Positions 41,759 through 50,313 of a DNA stretch of 64,000 nucleotides are shown here, in pieces (within the stretch, counting starts at the first letter, position 1; every line of letters starts with the position of its first letter). Under the pieces are notes generated by a model that saw only the letters and a program-made list of their open reading frames with translations, had not been told where the DNA came from and did not search any database. The stretch comes from JBEKHT01 sp049516595 (lineage in GTDB: Bacteria; Chloroflexota; Anaerolineae; Anaerolineales; RBG-16-64-43). The stretch spans positions 73,397 through 137,396 of the forward strand of contig JBEKSY010000005.1 of the NCBI GenBank assembly GCA_049516595.1, given 5' to 3'. The translations under genes were made by a program, and so were the position numbers.

Positions 41759-42898
41759 ATGAAACTCCACGAATACCAATCCAAGCAAATCTTTGCCGAC
41801 AATGGAGTTCCGATCCCCAAGGGCAGAGTTGCGGTCACCGCAGCGGCTGCGAAGGAAATCGCGGAAGAGCTGGGTGGCCGCGTTGTCATTAAGGCCCAGG
41901 TATTGGTGGGAGGTCGAGGTAAGGCGGGAGGAATTCGTCTGGTCAAGTCCCCTGGGGAGGCCGAGGAGATTGCCACCCAGCTGCTGAGCATGCAGATCAA
42001 AGGCCTTTCCGTGCGGCGCGTCCTGGTGGATGAGGCGGCAAGTATCCGAACGGAAATCTACTTGGGCATCACCAACGACCGAATGGCGCGTCGGCCGGTC
42101 ATTGTCGCCTCGGGGGAGGGGGGGGTTGAGATCGAAGAGGTGGCCCGCACCTCGCCCGAGAGAATTGTACGTGTTCCGATCGACCCTTTCTTGGGACTGC
42201 GCGAGTACCAGGCTCGGACCGTGGCCGCGCGCATTGGCCTCGACCGTGACCGTTGGAAGGCCTTTGCACAGATCTGCCTCGGGCTCTATGGGGCCTACTC
42301 CCGATGCGATGCGACCTTAGCCGAAATCAATCCTCTGATCATCACCGAGGAGGGCAGATTTCTGGCCCTCGATGGCAAGATGCTCATTGATGACAACGCG
42401 ATGTTTCGTCACCCGGACTTGGCGGAGATGCGAGACGTGGACGAGGAGCAGCCGGAGGAGACCGAGGCGCGCAAGTACGGTCTGTCCTACGTCAAGATGG
42501 ACGGCCAGGTCGGCTGCATGGTGAACGGAGCTGGCTTGGCCATGGCAACCATGGATATCATCAAGTCCTGTGGCGGGAACCCCGCCAACTTCCTGGATAT
42601 CGGAGGAGGGGCAAGCTCGGAGAAAGTGGCGGCGGCCCTTCGAATCATTCTTGCCGATGCGAACGTCCGGACCGTGCTGTTCAATATCTTCGGAGGCATC
42701 ACGCGTTGCGACGAGGTAGCCCGCGGCATCTTGAGTGCTCTGCGTACTGTTACGAGGCCGGTTCCCATGGTGGCACGCCTGGTGGGCACAAATGAGGAAG
42801 AAGGAAGACGAATCTTGGCGAGCGCGAAGATGGACACGGCCCTGACGCTCGTGGAGGCGGCGCAGAAGGCTGTCACTCTAGCCCAGGGAAAGGGCTGA
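41759..42898 (+). CDS. sucC: Succinyl-CoA ligase beta subunit
   Basis: The beta subunit of the TCA-cycle enzyme that links succinyl-CoA cleavage to NDP phosphorylation. 379 residues; ATP-grasp domain at the N-terminus (MKLHEYQSKQIFADNGVPIPKG, VVIKAQVLVGGRGKAGG) and a CoA-ligase domain at the C-terminus (GGGASSEKVAAALRIIL, FNIFGGITRCDEVARGI). ATG 41759 is set by GGGGGAG upstream; GTG 41753 is less likely. sucD follows 60 bases later. Confidence 0.97.
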   Translation: MKLHEYQSKQIFADNGVPIPKGRVAVTAAAAKEIAEELGGRVVIKAQVLVGGRGKAGGIRLVKSPGEAEEIATQLLSMQIKGLSVRRVLVDEAASIRTEIYLGITNDRMARRPVIVASGEGGVEIEEVARTSPERIVRVPIDPFLGLREYQARTVAARIGLDRDRWKAFAQICLGLYGAYSRCDATLAEINPLIITEEGRFLALDGKMLIDDNAMFRHPDLAEMRDVDEEQPEETEARKYGLSYVKMDGQVGCMVNGAGLAMATMDIIKSCGGNPANFLDIGGGASSEKVAAALRIILADANVRTVLFNIFGGITRCDEVARGILSALRTVTRPVPMVARLVGTNEEEGRRILASAKMDTALTLVEAAQKAVTLAQGKG

Positions 42899-42958
42899 AC
42901 CTCCCCGTGGGTCTCCCCCGCTGGCGCGAGGATCGGGATCTCGAAGGGTAGGGGGGTC

Positions 42959-43822
42959 ATGAGCATATTGGTCAACAAGAACACCAAGGTCGTGGTCCAA
43001 GGCATCACGGGTCACGAAGGTCTGTTCCACACCGAGCAAATGCTGGAATACGGGACCCGTATCGTAGCTGGCGTGCGACCCGGGAAGGGTGGGGAGTGGG
43101 TCGCGGGGGGAAAAGTCCCCGTCTTCGACACTGTGTCCGGAGCCCTGGAAGCGACCGGCGCGAATTGCGCCGTCATCTTCGTTCCCGCTCGGGGAGCCAC
43201 CGATGCGATCCTCGAGGCCGGCGAGGTGGGTATCCCCCTGATTGTCTGCATCAGCGAGGGCATTCCGATCCAGGACATGATACGGGTGCGCCTTTTCCTG
43301 GATCAGAGAGGAGTGAGGCTCGTTGGTCCAAATTGCCCAGGCCTGCTCACCCCCGGAGAAACCAAAGTCGGCATTATCCCCGGCCACATTGCCCGGCCCG
43401 GGAACGTTGGAATCGTGTCCAGATCGGGGACTCTCACCTATGAAGTGATCCATGCCCTTTCCGAAGGGGGCATGGGACAATCAACCTGTGTGGGGATGGG
43501 GGGAGATCCAGTGCACGGCATCGGCTTCCTGGAGGCCCTCGAATTGTTCGAAGGCGATCCCCAGACAGACAAGGTCGTACTGATCGGGGAAATTGGCGGC
43601 AACGATGAGGAAAGGGCGGCGGAGTTCATCGCCGATCACATGACCAAGCCGGTGGTGGCCTTTATCGCGGGTCAGACAGCCCCGGCCGGGAAGCGAATGG
43701 GGCATGCTGGGGCGATCATCGAAGGGGGTTCTGGCACCGCCGCGGGGAAAATGCGGGCGCTGGAAAGCGTCGGGGTGAAGGTCGCAGGCCATCCGGATGA
43801 AATCCCGACCCTGCTGAGGTAA
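42959..43822 (+). CDS. sucD: Succinyl-CoA ligase alpha subunit
   Basis: The alpha subunit carrying the CoA-binding Rossmann domain (VVQGITGHEGLFHTEQM) and the active-site phosphohistidine in MGHAGAIIEGGSGTA near residue 247. 287 residues, standard length. The segment SRSGTLTYEVIHALSEGGMGQSTCVGMGGDPV is also diagnostic. It forms the enzyme with SucC from the same transcript. Confidence 0.97.
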   Translation: MSILVNKNTKVVVQGITGHEGLFHTEQMLEYGTRIVAGVRPGKGGEWVAGGKVPVFDTVSGALEATGANCAVIFVPARGATDAILEAGEVGIPLIVCISEGIPIQDMIRVRLFLDQRGVRLVGPNCPGLLTPGETKVGIIPGHIARPGNVGIVSRSGTLTYEVIHALSEGGMGQSTCVGMGGDPVHGIGFLEALELFEGDPQTDKVVLIGEIGGNDEERAAEFIADHMTKPVVAFIAGQTAPAGKRMGHAGAIIEGGSGTAAGKMRALESVGVKVAGHPDEIPTLLR

Positions 43823-43862
43823 GGGAGGCCGCACCTCGGGAGAGCGCAGGAGCTCCTCACGG

Positions 43863-44558
43863 ATGGGGGGGCGCGCACAGGGTATGGAGGGAGATCTGAG
43901 ACCCCATCAGCAACCTGAAGCCACCGGACCTTCTGGGCAAGGCGGTCTGGATTGGATTCAAGTGGGCGGTTGGAAGGTGGAGGCCAGGCTCTTGCGTCTG
44001 ACCGCTTCAAGGCGATGCGATCTGGCCGAGTGTCGCGGACATTGTTGCGGGGGGGGCGTGTGGATCGATGTGGGTGAGGCGGCGCGGATCGTCGAGGCGG
44101 CAGGCCAGATCAAACCTCACTTGCCGGTGCCCTTGCGGGACGAGGAGCTCTGGTTTGACGGGGTCGTGGAGGCGGATGCGGATTTCCCCACCGGCTATGC
44201 GATGGGAACGCGTGTTCAGCCCAGTCCCGACCATCCAATGGGATCGGCCTGCGTCTTCCTGCGGCCTGACTTCCGTTGCGCCCTGCAAGTGGCGGGGAAT
44301 GCGAATGGGGAAGGGGCCTGGAAGTACAAGCCGTTCTATTGTGCCTTGCACCCTATCACCCGGAGCGGCCAGGAGATCTCGTTGGATGCAGAGAATGAGA
44401 TCTATATCGAGGGGGGTTGCTGCCATCGGCCCGGAACCGAGCAGACCCCGATGTACCTTTTCTTCGAGCGGGAGATGCGACTGGCCATGGGTGACGACGA
44501 CTACAAAAAGCTCCAGGCCATTGGAAGGGGAGATCGATCCTCGACCCTTCAGAAATAG
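43863..44558 (+). CDS. DUF3109/YkgJ-type cysteine-cluster protein
   Basis: Up to 231 residues. Cys-rich signature CDLAECRGHCCGGGVWID (about residues 52-69), then ACVFL...FRCALQ, KPFYCALHPI and GGCCHRP, the pattern of DUF3109/YkgJ-like proteins thought to bind zinc or an Fe-S cluster. Function is unknown. The start is ATG 43863 or ATG 43884 (MEGDLRPH); the first ~20 residues are not conserved-looking. It follows sucD by 40 bases and may be cotranscribed. Confidence 0.78.
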   Translation: MGGRAQGMEGDLRPHQQPEATGPSGQGGLDWIQVGGWKVEARLLRLTASRRCDLAECRGHCCGGGVWIDVGEAARIVEAAGQIKPHLPVPLRDEELWFDGVVEADADFPTGYAMGTRVQPSPDHPMGSACVFLRPDFRCALQVAGNANGEGAWKYKPFYCALHPITRSGQEISLDAENEIYIEGGCCHRPGTEQTPMYLFFEREMRLAMGDDDYKKLQAIGRGDRSSTLQK

Positions 44559-45299
44559 CAGCGCCTTCGGGGAGCCCGTGGCTCGAATTGGGCTCGCAAT
44601 TGCCATTGCTCGTTGCCTAATTGGCGCCATCGAGATTATTGACCCGGTGCCAGGATAGTGATGGACTCACCCGAACCCCCGGATGGCTGTCCCTGCTTGG
44701 CTCTCGATCCTCTGGCAGAAAACTTGGAATGTGCGCTCGATACCCTCGTGTTGTCGTGCGGCCCCCCAAATTGTCTGTCGAATCCGCGGGTTCGCCGCCT
44801 TCCGGTCGTTTCTTGGATCCCTGCCAGCCGCCCCTCCCCCAACTTGGGTTCCGCCCCCTCCGGACCTCGCCTGGACTCAGGCCTGAATGCCTTCTCGTGG
44901 ATCACCATCGACTTTGGCATCCATACCCCGCTGGCCCCGCCGGTGTTCCTCTTCCGGCGATTGTGGCCCTTTGGTCCCTTGGGTCTTAGAATGCTTGCGG
45001 CGATCCTCGCAGGCGGAGCCGTCGACCTCACACCTGATGTTGGAAGCGGGACCAGGAAAGTTCTTCCCGGGGGAATTTCCCACAGCCGCCCTTTGCCGAC
45101 CATCGCAAAGGCGAGCCCGATTGCTCCGGGACGGCGCCTTCCTCGGGTCGGCCCAGCGCGCGCTTGCGAGTGGGGCGCATCTTGGTACTGGCTTGGGAAG
45201 GTCACGGCTTGGGAGAGGAGGGTCGGCCCTCCGGCCGAATCCCTTCCCAGTCGCTCCGCACCCGGGGGGCCTTGGGTTGGTTAGAAGCAGGAGAGATCG
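44559..45299. other. 740-base region without a convincing gene before nuoL
   Basis: A long open frame (44658-45284) exists, but its translation is Pro/Arg/Ser/Gly-rich with no family features, and overlapping frames on the other strand are equally long. This is expected from GC-rich non-coding DNA. A possible -10 box TAGAAT lies at 44987-44992. Two local inverted repeats lie near 45054-45080 and 45221-45245, the latter with a TCGGCC/GGCCGA stem. No nuoK-like or other complex I gene is present. Confidence 0.5.
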
Positions 45300-47309
45300 A
45301 TGCCACAAAGCGCTTCCTTGACAGTCTTCGGGCTCGTTCCCCTGGTGGCCTTCTTACCCCTGATCGGCTTGCTGACCAACTTGGCGCTCGGCCGTCACCT
45401 TGGCGAGCACTTCGTTTCCTGGGTTGCCTGTTCGGCTGCCCTCCTGGCGCTGGGAATGTCGGTGGCTTTAGCGGTAGCCCTGTTTTTTGCCCCCGCCGGG
45501 GCGATCATCCATCTCGCAGATTGGATCCAGGTGGGGCAACTCTCGGTCCCCTGGGATTTCCAAGTGGATACCCTTTCCGTGACCATGATGCTTGTAGTCA
45601 CCGGGGTCGGTTCGCTGATCCATGTCTATTCCGTGGGCTACATGCACGAGGACGTCCGGCTCAACCAGGATCCGGGTCGATACACCCGCTTCTTTGTCTA
45701 CTTCAATCTCTTCCTGGTTGCGATGCTCATTCTGGTCTGCGCCGACAGCTTCCTGATGATGTTTGTGGGCTGGGAGGGAGTCGGTTTGTGCTCTTATCTG
45801 CTGATCAGCTTCTGGTATGAGAAAGGAAAGGACGGCATCGGCAATGCCGTTGCGGGCCGAAAGGCTTTCGTGGCGACCCGCGTTGGAGACGTGGGCTTCT
45901 TGCTCGCCATGTTTCTGGTCTTTTGGACGTTCGGAAGCCTCCGCTTTGAACCGGTATTTTCAAAAGCCCAGCAGCTGGGGCCGGCCGTGAGCGGTGCGGC
46001 CACGGCCATCACCCTCCTGCTCCTACTTGGAGCCGTTGGCAAGTCGGCCCAGATCCCTCTTCACATTTGGCTGCCCGATGCGATGGCTGGCCCCACCCCC
46101 GTCTCTGCCCTGATCCACGCCGCCACGATGGTGACTGCGGGGGTCTACATGATTGCACGCTTGCATGTTCTCTTCGCACTTGCGCCATTCTCGCAGGATG
46201 TCGTGGCCCTCGTGGGGGCCATTACCGCGCTCTTTGCGGCCACCATCGCCCTGGCCCAGAATGACATCAAGAAAGTCCTGGCCTATTCGACTATCAGCCA
46301 GCTGGGTTACATGATTGCCGCGGCAGGCATGGGGGCCTACGTGGCCGCGATGTTTCACCTGGTGACGCACGCCTTTTTCAAGGCCCTGCTCTTCCTCGGT
46401 GCCGGATCGGTGATTCAAGGGCTGGAGCAGGGTCACCGGGATCGCGGTCCGGCCGCAGGCCGCGAGGGGATCGCAGACGTCGAACAGGAATTCAACGCGC
46501 AGGATATGCGCAATATGGGGGGGCTGTGGGGCAAGATGCCCATCACGGCCTGGACCTACCTCCTGGCTGCCCTGGCGTTGTCGGGGATTCCGCCTACGGC
46601 CGGTTTCTTTTCCAAGGACGAGATTCTCACGCACGCGGCGGGGACAAACTTCGTTGTCTATTTGCTCCTGGCGTTGGCGGCCTTCCTCACCGCGCTCTAC
46701 ATGACGCGTCAGGTCTGGCTCGTTTTCTTCGCCAAGCCGCGCACTGCGGCAGCGGAGAATGCCCGCGAGAATCCGGCCGTGATGACTGGGCCGTTGATCG
46801 TGCTGGGAATCGGCGCGTTTTTGGGTGGGTTGATCAACTTTCCACGCTTGTCCAGTCTGGCGCAATGGCTCGCGCACACGCTGGGGGAAGTGGAAGGCGC
46901 CCCCTTCAGCTTGCCAGTCTCGGCGATCTCGACGGGGGCTGCGCTGCTGGCCGTCGGGCTGGGGGTGATGGCTTACCGGTCGCGCGGGGCGCAGCCGGAG
47001 GCCTCAGATCCTCTGCGGAGAATCCTCGGGTCGGCTTTTGAGGGCATGGAGAAGGCCTGGTGGGTGGACCAGCTTTACGATCTTCTGGTCCTGCGACCCT
47101 ACCACTGGCTGGCGGGATTCCTCGCAGATCGGGTCGACGCTCAGGGCGTCGACGTCGCATTTGACGGCCTGGGGGCTCTGGCCCGGAAAGCCGGCGGCGG
47201 TCTCCGGAAGCTTCAGGTCGGCAAGGTTCGCACCTATTTGCTCATCTTCCTAATAGCAGCCATCTTGATCCTGGGCTACTTTCTCCTTCTCCCAAGGGGA
47301 GGGCTCTAG
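45300..47309 (+). CDS. nuoL: NADH-quinone oxidoreductase subunit L
   Basis: The antiporter-like proton-pumping subunit of complex I. 669 residues with about 16 helices and the long C-terminal lateral-helix region (WWVDQLYDLLVLRPYHWLAG) that distinguishes NuoL from Mrp antiporter subunits. Proton-channel features: MMFVGWEGVGLCSYLLI (Glu), GAVGKSAQIPLHIWLPDAMAGPTPVSALIHAATMV (Lys and His), NDIKKVLAYSTISQLGYM. The start ATG 45300 has AGGAG 6 bases upstream. nuoM follows; the other complex I genes are not here. Confidence 0.96.
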   Translation: MPQSASLTVFGLVPLVAFLPLIGLLTNLALGRHLGEHFVSWVACSAALLALGMSVALAVALFFAPAGAIIHLADWIQVGQLSVPWDFQVDTLSVTMMLVVTGVGSLIHVYSVGYMHEDVRLNQDPGRYTRFFVYFNLFLVAMLILVCADSFLMMFVGWEGVGLCSYLLISFWYEKGKDGIGNAVAGRKAFVATRVGDVGFLLAMFLVFWTFGSLRFEPVFSKAQQLGPAVSGAATAITLLLLLGAVGKSAQIPLHIWLPDAMAGPTPVSALIHAATMVTAGVYMIARLHVLFALAPFSQDVVALVGAITALFAATIALAQNDIKKVLAYSTISQLGYMIAAAGMGAYVAAMFHLVTHAFFKALLFLGAGSVIQGLEQGHRDRGPAAGREGIADVEQEFNAQDMRNMGGLWGKMPITAWTYLLAALALSGIPPTAGFFSKDEILTHAAGTNFVVYLLLALAAFLTALYMTRQVWLVFFAKPRTAAAENARENPAVMTGPLIVLGIGAFLGGLINFPRLSSLAQWLAHTLGEVEGAPFSLPVSAISTGAALLAVGLGVMAYRSRGAQPEASDPLRRILGSAFEGMEKAWWVDQLYDLLVLRPYHWLAGFLADRVDAQGVDVAFDGLGALARKAGGGLRKLQVGKVRTYLLIFLIAAILILGYFLLLPRGGL

Positions 47310-47343
47310 CCGGGTCTGGCAAGCGGTCTGGCGGGGAGAAACC

Positions 47344-48855
47344 ATGAATGTTTTGCTTCACCCTCTGACGCTGGTAGTCTTCTTCCCCTTGGTGGGGGTG
47401 GTGCTCCTGCTTTTTCTAAAAGAGGAGCAGCGCAAGGAACAGGGATGGATCGCCTTTCTCACCTCCCTGGTCACTTTCGGTCTGTCGCTTTGGGTGTTGG
47501 CGCGATTCCAGCTGGGGAACCCCGATCTGCAGCTTGAGCTGCGTGTCCCTTGGATCCAGATCGGTGGCATCTGGAACATGGAGTTCCACCTTGGGGTGGA
47601 TGGGATCAGCCTCCTCCTTCTTCTGTTGACCACCCTGCTTTCGACCGTCGCGATCCTCTCGAGCTGGGGGACCGTCAGAGAGCGGAGCCGCGAGTTCTAC
47701 ATCGTTTTTCTGCTGCTGGAAATCGGGATGACGGGTGTTTTTCTGGCGCTGGACTTGTTCCTTTTCTACATCTTCTGGGAGTTCACCCTGGTACCGATGT
47801 ACCTCCTGATCGGGATCTGGGGGGGGCCGCGCAAGATCTACGCCGCACTCAAGTTCTTTCTGTACACCATGGCCGGCTCGGTCCTCATGTTCCTGGCCAT
47901 CATCTGGTTGGGGATGTCAGGCGGGACATTCTCCCTCCCCGATTTGATTGCCCGGGGCCAGATCCCCTCCTCGGCCCAAACCTTCTTATTCCTTGCCTTT
48001 GGCCTGGCATTTGCCATCAAGGTTCCGGTTTGGCCTCTTCACTCCTGGTTGCCCGATGCGCATGTCGAAGCGCCCACGGCTGGATCCGTCCTCCTGGCCG
48101 GCATCCTGCTGAAAATGGGGACCTATGGCTTCCTGCGCTTTAACCTTACGCTTTTCCCTCAGGCTTCGATCCGGTTTGCCCCGCTCATCTCGGTCCTCGC
48201 GGTTATCGGGATCCTTTACGGTGCCGCCGTTTCTTATGCCCAGAAAGATTGGAAGAAACTTGTTGCCTTCTCTTCGGTCAGCCATCTTGGTTTCATCATG
48301 CTGGGAATCTTTGCTTTGAACCCCGAAGGAATCCAAGGCGCTCTCCTGCAAATGGTCAACCACGGCATTTCCACGGGTGCTTTGTTCCTCATCGTTGGCA
48401 TGATTTACGAGCGCAGACACACACGGGAGCTGGCGGCCTTGGGGGGCATCTGGAGGCGGATGCCAATCTATGGCGGGCTGGCGCTCGTCGTCTCACTCTC
48501 CTCCATGGGCCTGCCCGGGCTCAATGGATTCGTCGGCGAGTTCACCATCCTGCTCGGCGCTTTCGGTTCTCGGGTTCTGGGATCACCTCTCTATGCGGTC
48601 TTCGGCGTAGTCGGAGTCGTTTTGTCTGCCATTTACATCCTTCTTATGTTCGAGAGGGTTTTCCTGGGAACCTCTCGGGACCCGAAAAACCAGAGCCTGA
48701 GGGATCTGTCGGTGCGGGAGTTGTTCACCCTGGCCCCCTTGGTTCTCCTCATGTTCTGGATCGGACTCTACCCTAAGCCCTTCTTTGCGCTGATGGCCCC
48801 CTCGTTGATGAAGGTGATCTCCGGCCTTCAAAGCGCCGTGGTGGCCGTGCGCTAG
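47344..48855 (+). CDS. nuoM: NADH-quinone oxidoreductase subunit M
   Basis: The second antiporter-like complex I subunit; 503 residues, about 14 helices. Diagnostic segments: FYIFWEFTLVPMYLLIGIWGG (Glu), FAIKVPVWPLHSWLPDAHVEAPTAGSVLLAGILLKMGTYG, QKDWKKLVAFSSVSHLGFIMLG and PGLNGFVGEF. It ends without nuoN. It is followed by direct repeats CCGGAGGTCGG (near 48863 and 48892) and tRNA-Ser. Confidence 0.96.
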   Translation: MNVLLHPLTLVVFFPLVGVVLLLFLKEEQRKEQGWIAFLTSLVTFGLSLWVLARFQLGNPDLQLELRVPWIQIGGIWNMEFHLGVDGISLLLLLLTTLLSTVAILSSWGTVRERSREFYIVFLLLEIGMTGVFLALDLFLFYIFWEFTLVPMYLLIGIWGGPRKIYAALKFFLYTMAGSVLMFLAIIWLGMSGGTFSLPDLIARGQIPSSAQTFLFLAFGLAFAIKVPVWPLHSWLPDAHVEAPTAGSVLLAGILLKMGTYGFLRFNLTLFPQASIRFAPLISVLAVIGILYGAAVSYAQKDWKKLVAFSSVSHLGFIMLGIFALNPEGIQGALLQMVNHGISTGALFLIVGMIYERRHTRELAALGGIWRRMPIYGGLALVVSLSSMGLPGLNGFVGEFTILLGAFGSRVLGSPLYAVFGVVGVVLSAIYILLMFERVFLGTSRDPKNQSLRDLSVRELFTLAPLVLLMFWIGLYPKPFFALMAPSLMKVISGLQSAVVAVR

Positions 48856-49067
48856 CACCCCCCGGAGGTCGGCTGGAGAATCCGCAAGGACGATCCGGAG
48901 GTCGGACGAGGACGGCCTGACCAAGGCCTTGGATCTCGCTCGATCGTCGTCCTCATGAGCAATACCCCGGTCCAACAGAATATTCCCCAGGAGGGCTCCG
49001 CCCGGCCGCGAACCCGATGAACGTCGACCTCTGGCCGGGGTACCGGAAGGAGCCTGGGGGCCGATGA

Positions 49068-49073
49068 TATAAT
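49068..49073 (+). promoter_or_regulatory. Extended -10 box of tRNA-Ser
   Basis: TATAAT preceded by TGA, 42 bases before the mature tRNA 5' end. Confidence 0.6.
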
Positions 49074-49115
49074 CCCGACGCGTCGCCTGGGACGGCAATC
49101 AGCGGCGCAAGCGTT

Positions 49116-49202
49116 GGAGAGGTAGCGTAGTCTGGCCTAACGCGCGCGCCTGGAGAGCGCGTGAGCCGAAAGGCTCCGCGGGTTCAAATCCCGCCCTCTC
49201 CG
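49116..49202 (+). tRNA. tRNA-Ser (anticodon GGA)
   Basis: An 87-base class II tRNA. Acceptor GGAGAGG pairs with CCTCTCC; the anticodon stem CGCGC/GCGCG closes the loop CTGGAGA, anticodon GGA. A long variable arm (GAGCC-GAAA-GGCTC type) and the T-arm GCGGG-TTCAAAT-CCCGC are present. Discriminator G. CCA is not encoded. Confidence 0.97.
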
Positions 49203-49208
49203 CCTGTT

Positions 49209-49239
49209 AGGCACCGAAGCACGGTGCCTTTTCTTTTTT
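49209..49239 (+). terminator. Rho-independent terminator of tRNA-Ser
   Basis: An 8-bp stem AGGCACCG/CGGTGCCT with loop AAGCA, followed by a T-rich tract (TTTTCTTTTTT), 6 bases after the tRNA. The convergent PGI/PMI gene ends 9 bases downstream. Confidence 0.9.
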
Positions 49240-49248
49240 GGGGGCAGA

Positions 49249-50313
49249 TTAGGGGCTTGTGGCGAGGCGAGCTTTTAAGTCTTGGATTACCTGGACAGGG
49301 GTCGGATTGACCCCGTAGGCCATGGCGAGGTAGTAAGCGGCATAGTCCCCAAAATGCAGGCAGGTCAGCATTTGGGCCAGCGGGCCATCTCCCGGTGCGG
49401 TGAATTCGTCGGTATTGAATCCCTCCTCCATCAGCAACTCGCGCGTGAATCCCGACCGAGCTCGGTTTCTGGGGTGATCGTAGCTCGAGCGAAGGAAGAC
49501 CAACATGAACCGCTCGATCAATTCCTCTGGAAAACGGGAACCTGCAATCGCGTTGTGGTCGAGTTCGGGGAGCTCCTCGAACTGCCCCCAGGCTTTGGCG
49601 ATCTCGGCGATTTGTGTTCGCCAGCGGCGGGCGACCGGGGCGAGCAGGTCGGAGGCAAAGATGGCCACGAAACGGCCCATCCATTGGCCGGCCATTCGCT
49701 TGGCGGGGTTGCGCGCTGTCGGCACTTCGGCCCGCAGGCTGGGCTGCTGCGCGCGCATGGCTATAAGCGACTGGGCGATTTCCTTTTCGGGATTCGCAAT
49801 CCATCCAAGTCGCGACAACACACAGAGGGGTAGGGCGAACACGTAGCCCAGCGCGGCACGAGGTTGCGACCGGAAATCGAATTGCCAGAGCGGCGCATGG
49901 TTCTTGTCGGCCAGACGCGCCAGAGAACCCCCGGTGGTGATGGCCAGGACCGGGTTCCGCCGATCCAGAGCCGTCTGGAATGCCGAAAGGGTTTCCTCCG
50001 TTTCTCCGGAGTAGGAGATGGCCAGGACCAGTGTGTCCTCCCCGGCGGCCCAGGCGGGCAGTCCGTAGTTGCGCCAGACCCAAACGGGCAACAGTGACTT
50101 GGTGGCCGCATAGGCCGCCAGGAGCGAACCCCCGATCGCCGAGCCCCCCATGGCGGCCACGACTACCTTCTTGGCTTTGGCAAACGCCTGCGGCAGAGGA
50201 AGCTGATGCCCCAGATTCCACGCGGCCTCAATCTGCTCGGGCAGTCCGTCGATCCGCTCAATCATCTTGTCCGGATCCAGGGAGCGAAAACGCGCCAGAT
50301 CGTCCAGTTCCAC
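49249..50313 (-). CDS. Bifunctional phosphoglucose/phosphomannose isomerase
   Basis: A 354-residue SIS-fold enzyme of the small archaeal/bacterial PGI-PMI type that interconverts fructose-6-P with glucose-6-P and mannose-6-P. First SIS domain: VVVAAMGGSAIGGSLLAAY (about 49-67), ISYSGETEETLSAF, ITTGGSLARLA. C-terminal PGI/PMI domain: ELDHNAIAG (about 250) and the final LHFGDYAAYYLAMAYGVNPTPVQVIQDLK. GTG start 50313 overlaps the rsmI stop by one base (TAGTG), so the pair is coupled. Confidence 0.93.
   Translation of the reverse strand: MELDDLARFRSLDPDKMIERIDGLPEQIEAAWNLGHQLPLPQAFAKAKKVVVAAMGGSAIGGSLLAAYAATKSLLPVWVWRNYGLPAWAAGEDTLVLAISYSGETEETLSAFQTALDRRNPVLAITTGGSLARLADKNHAPLWQFDFRSQPRAALGYVFALPLCVLSRLGWIANPEKEIAQSLIAMRAQQPSLRAEVPTARNPAKRMAGQWMGRFVAIFASDLLAPVARRWRTQIAEIAKAWGQFEELPELDHNAIAGSRFPEELIERFMLVFLRSSYDHPRNRARSGFTRELLMEEGFNTDEFTAPGDGPLAQMLTCLHFGDYAAYYLAMAYGVNPTPVQVIQDLKARLATSP

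Noticed and set aside
44658..45284. A 208-codon open frame before nuoL that could be an unknown gene
   Set aside because: Composition is Pro/Ser/Arg/Gly-rich with no domain features or Shine-Dalgarno, and equally long frames run on the opposite strand; it fits GC-rich non-coding DNA.
45300..48855. Mrp-type Na+/H+ antiporter instead of NuoL/NuoM
   Set aside because: The first gene has the NuoL C-terminal lateral-helix region, and no mrpB-G genes are adjacent.
48863..48902. Direct repeats CCGGAGGTCGG after nuoM as an attachment site beside tRNA-Ser
   Set aside because: The repeats do not match the tRNA 3' end, and no integrase or foreign DNA lies nearby.
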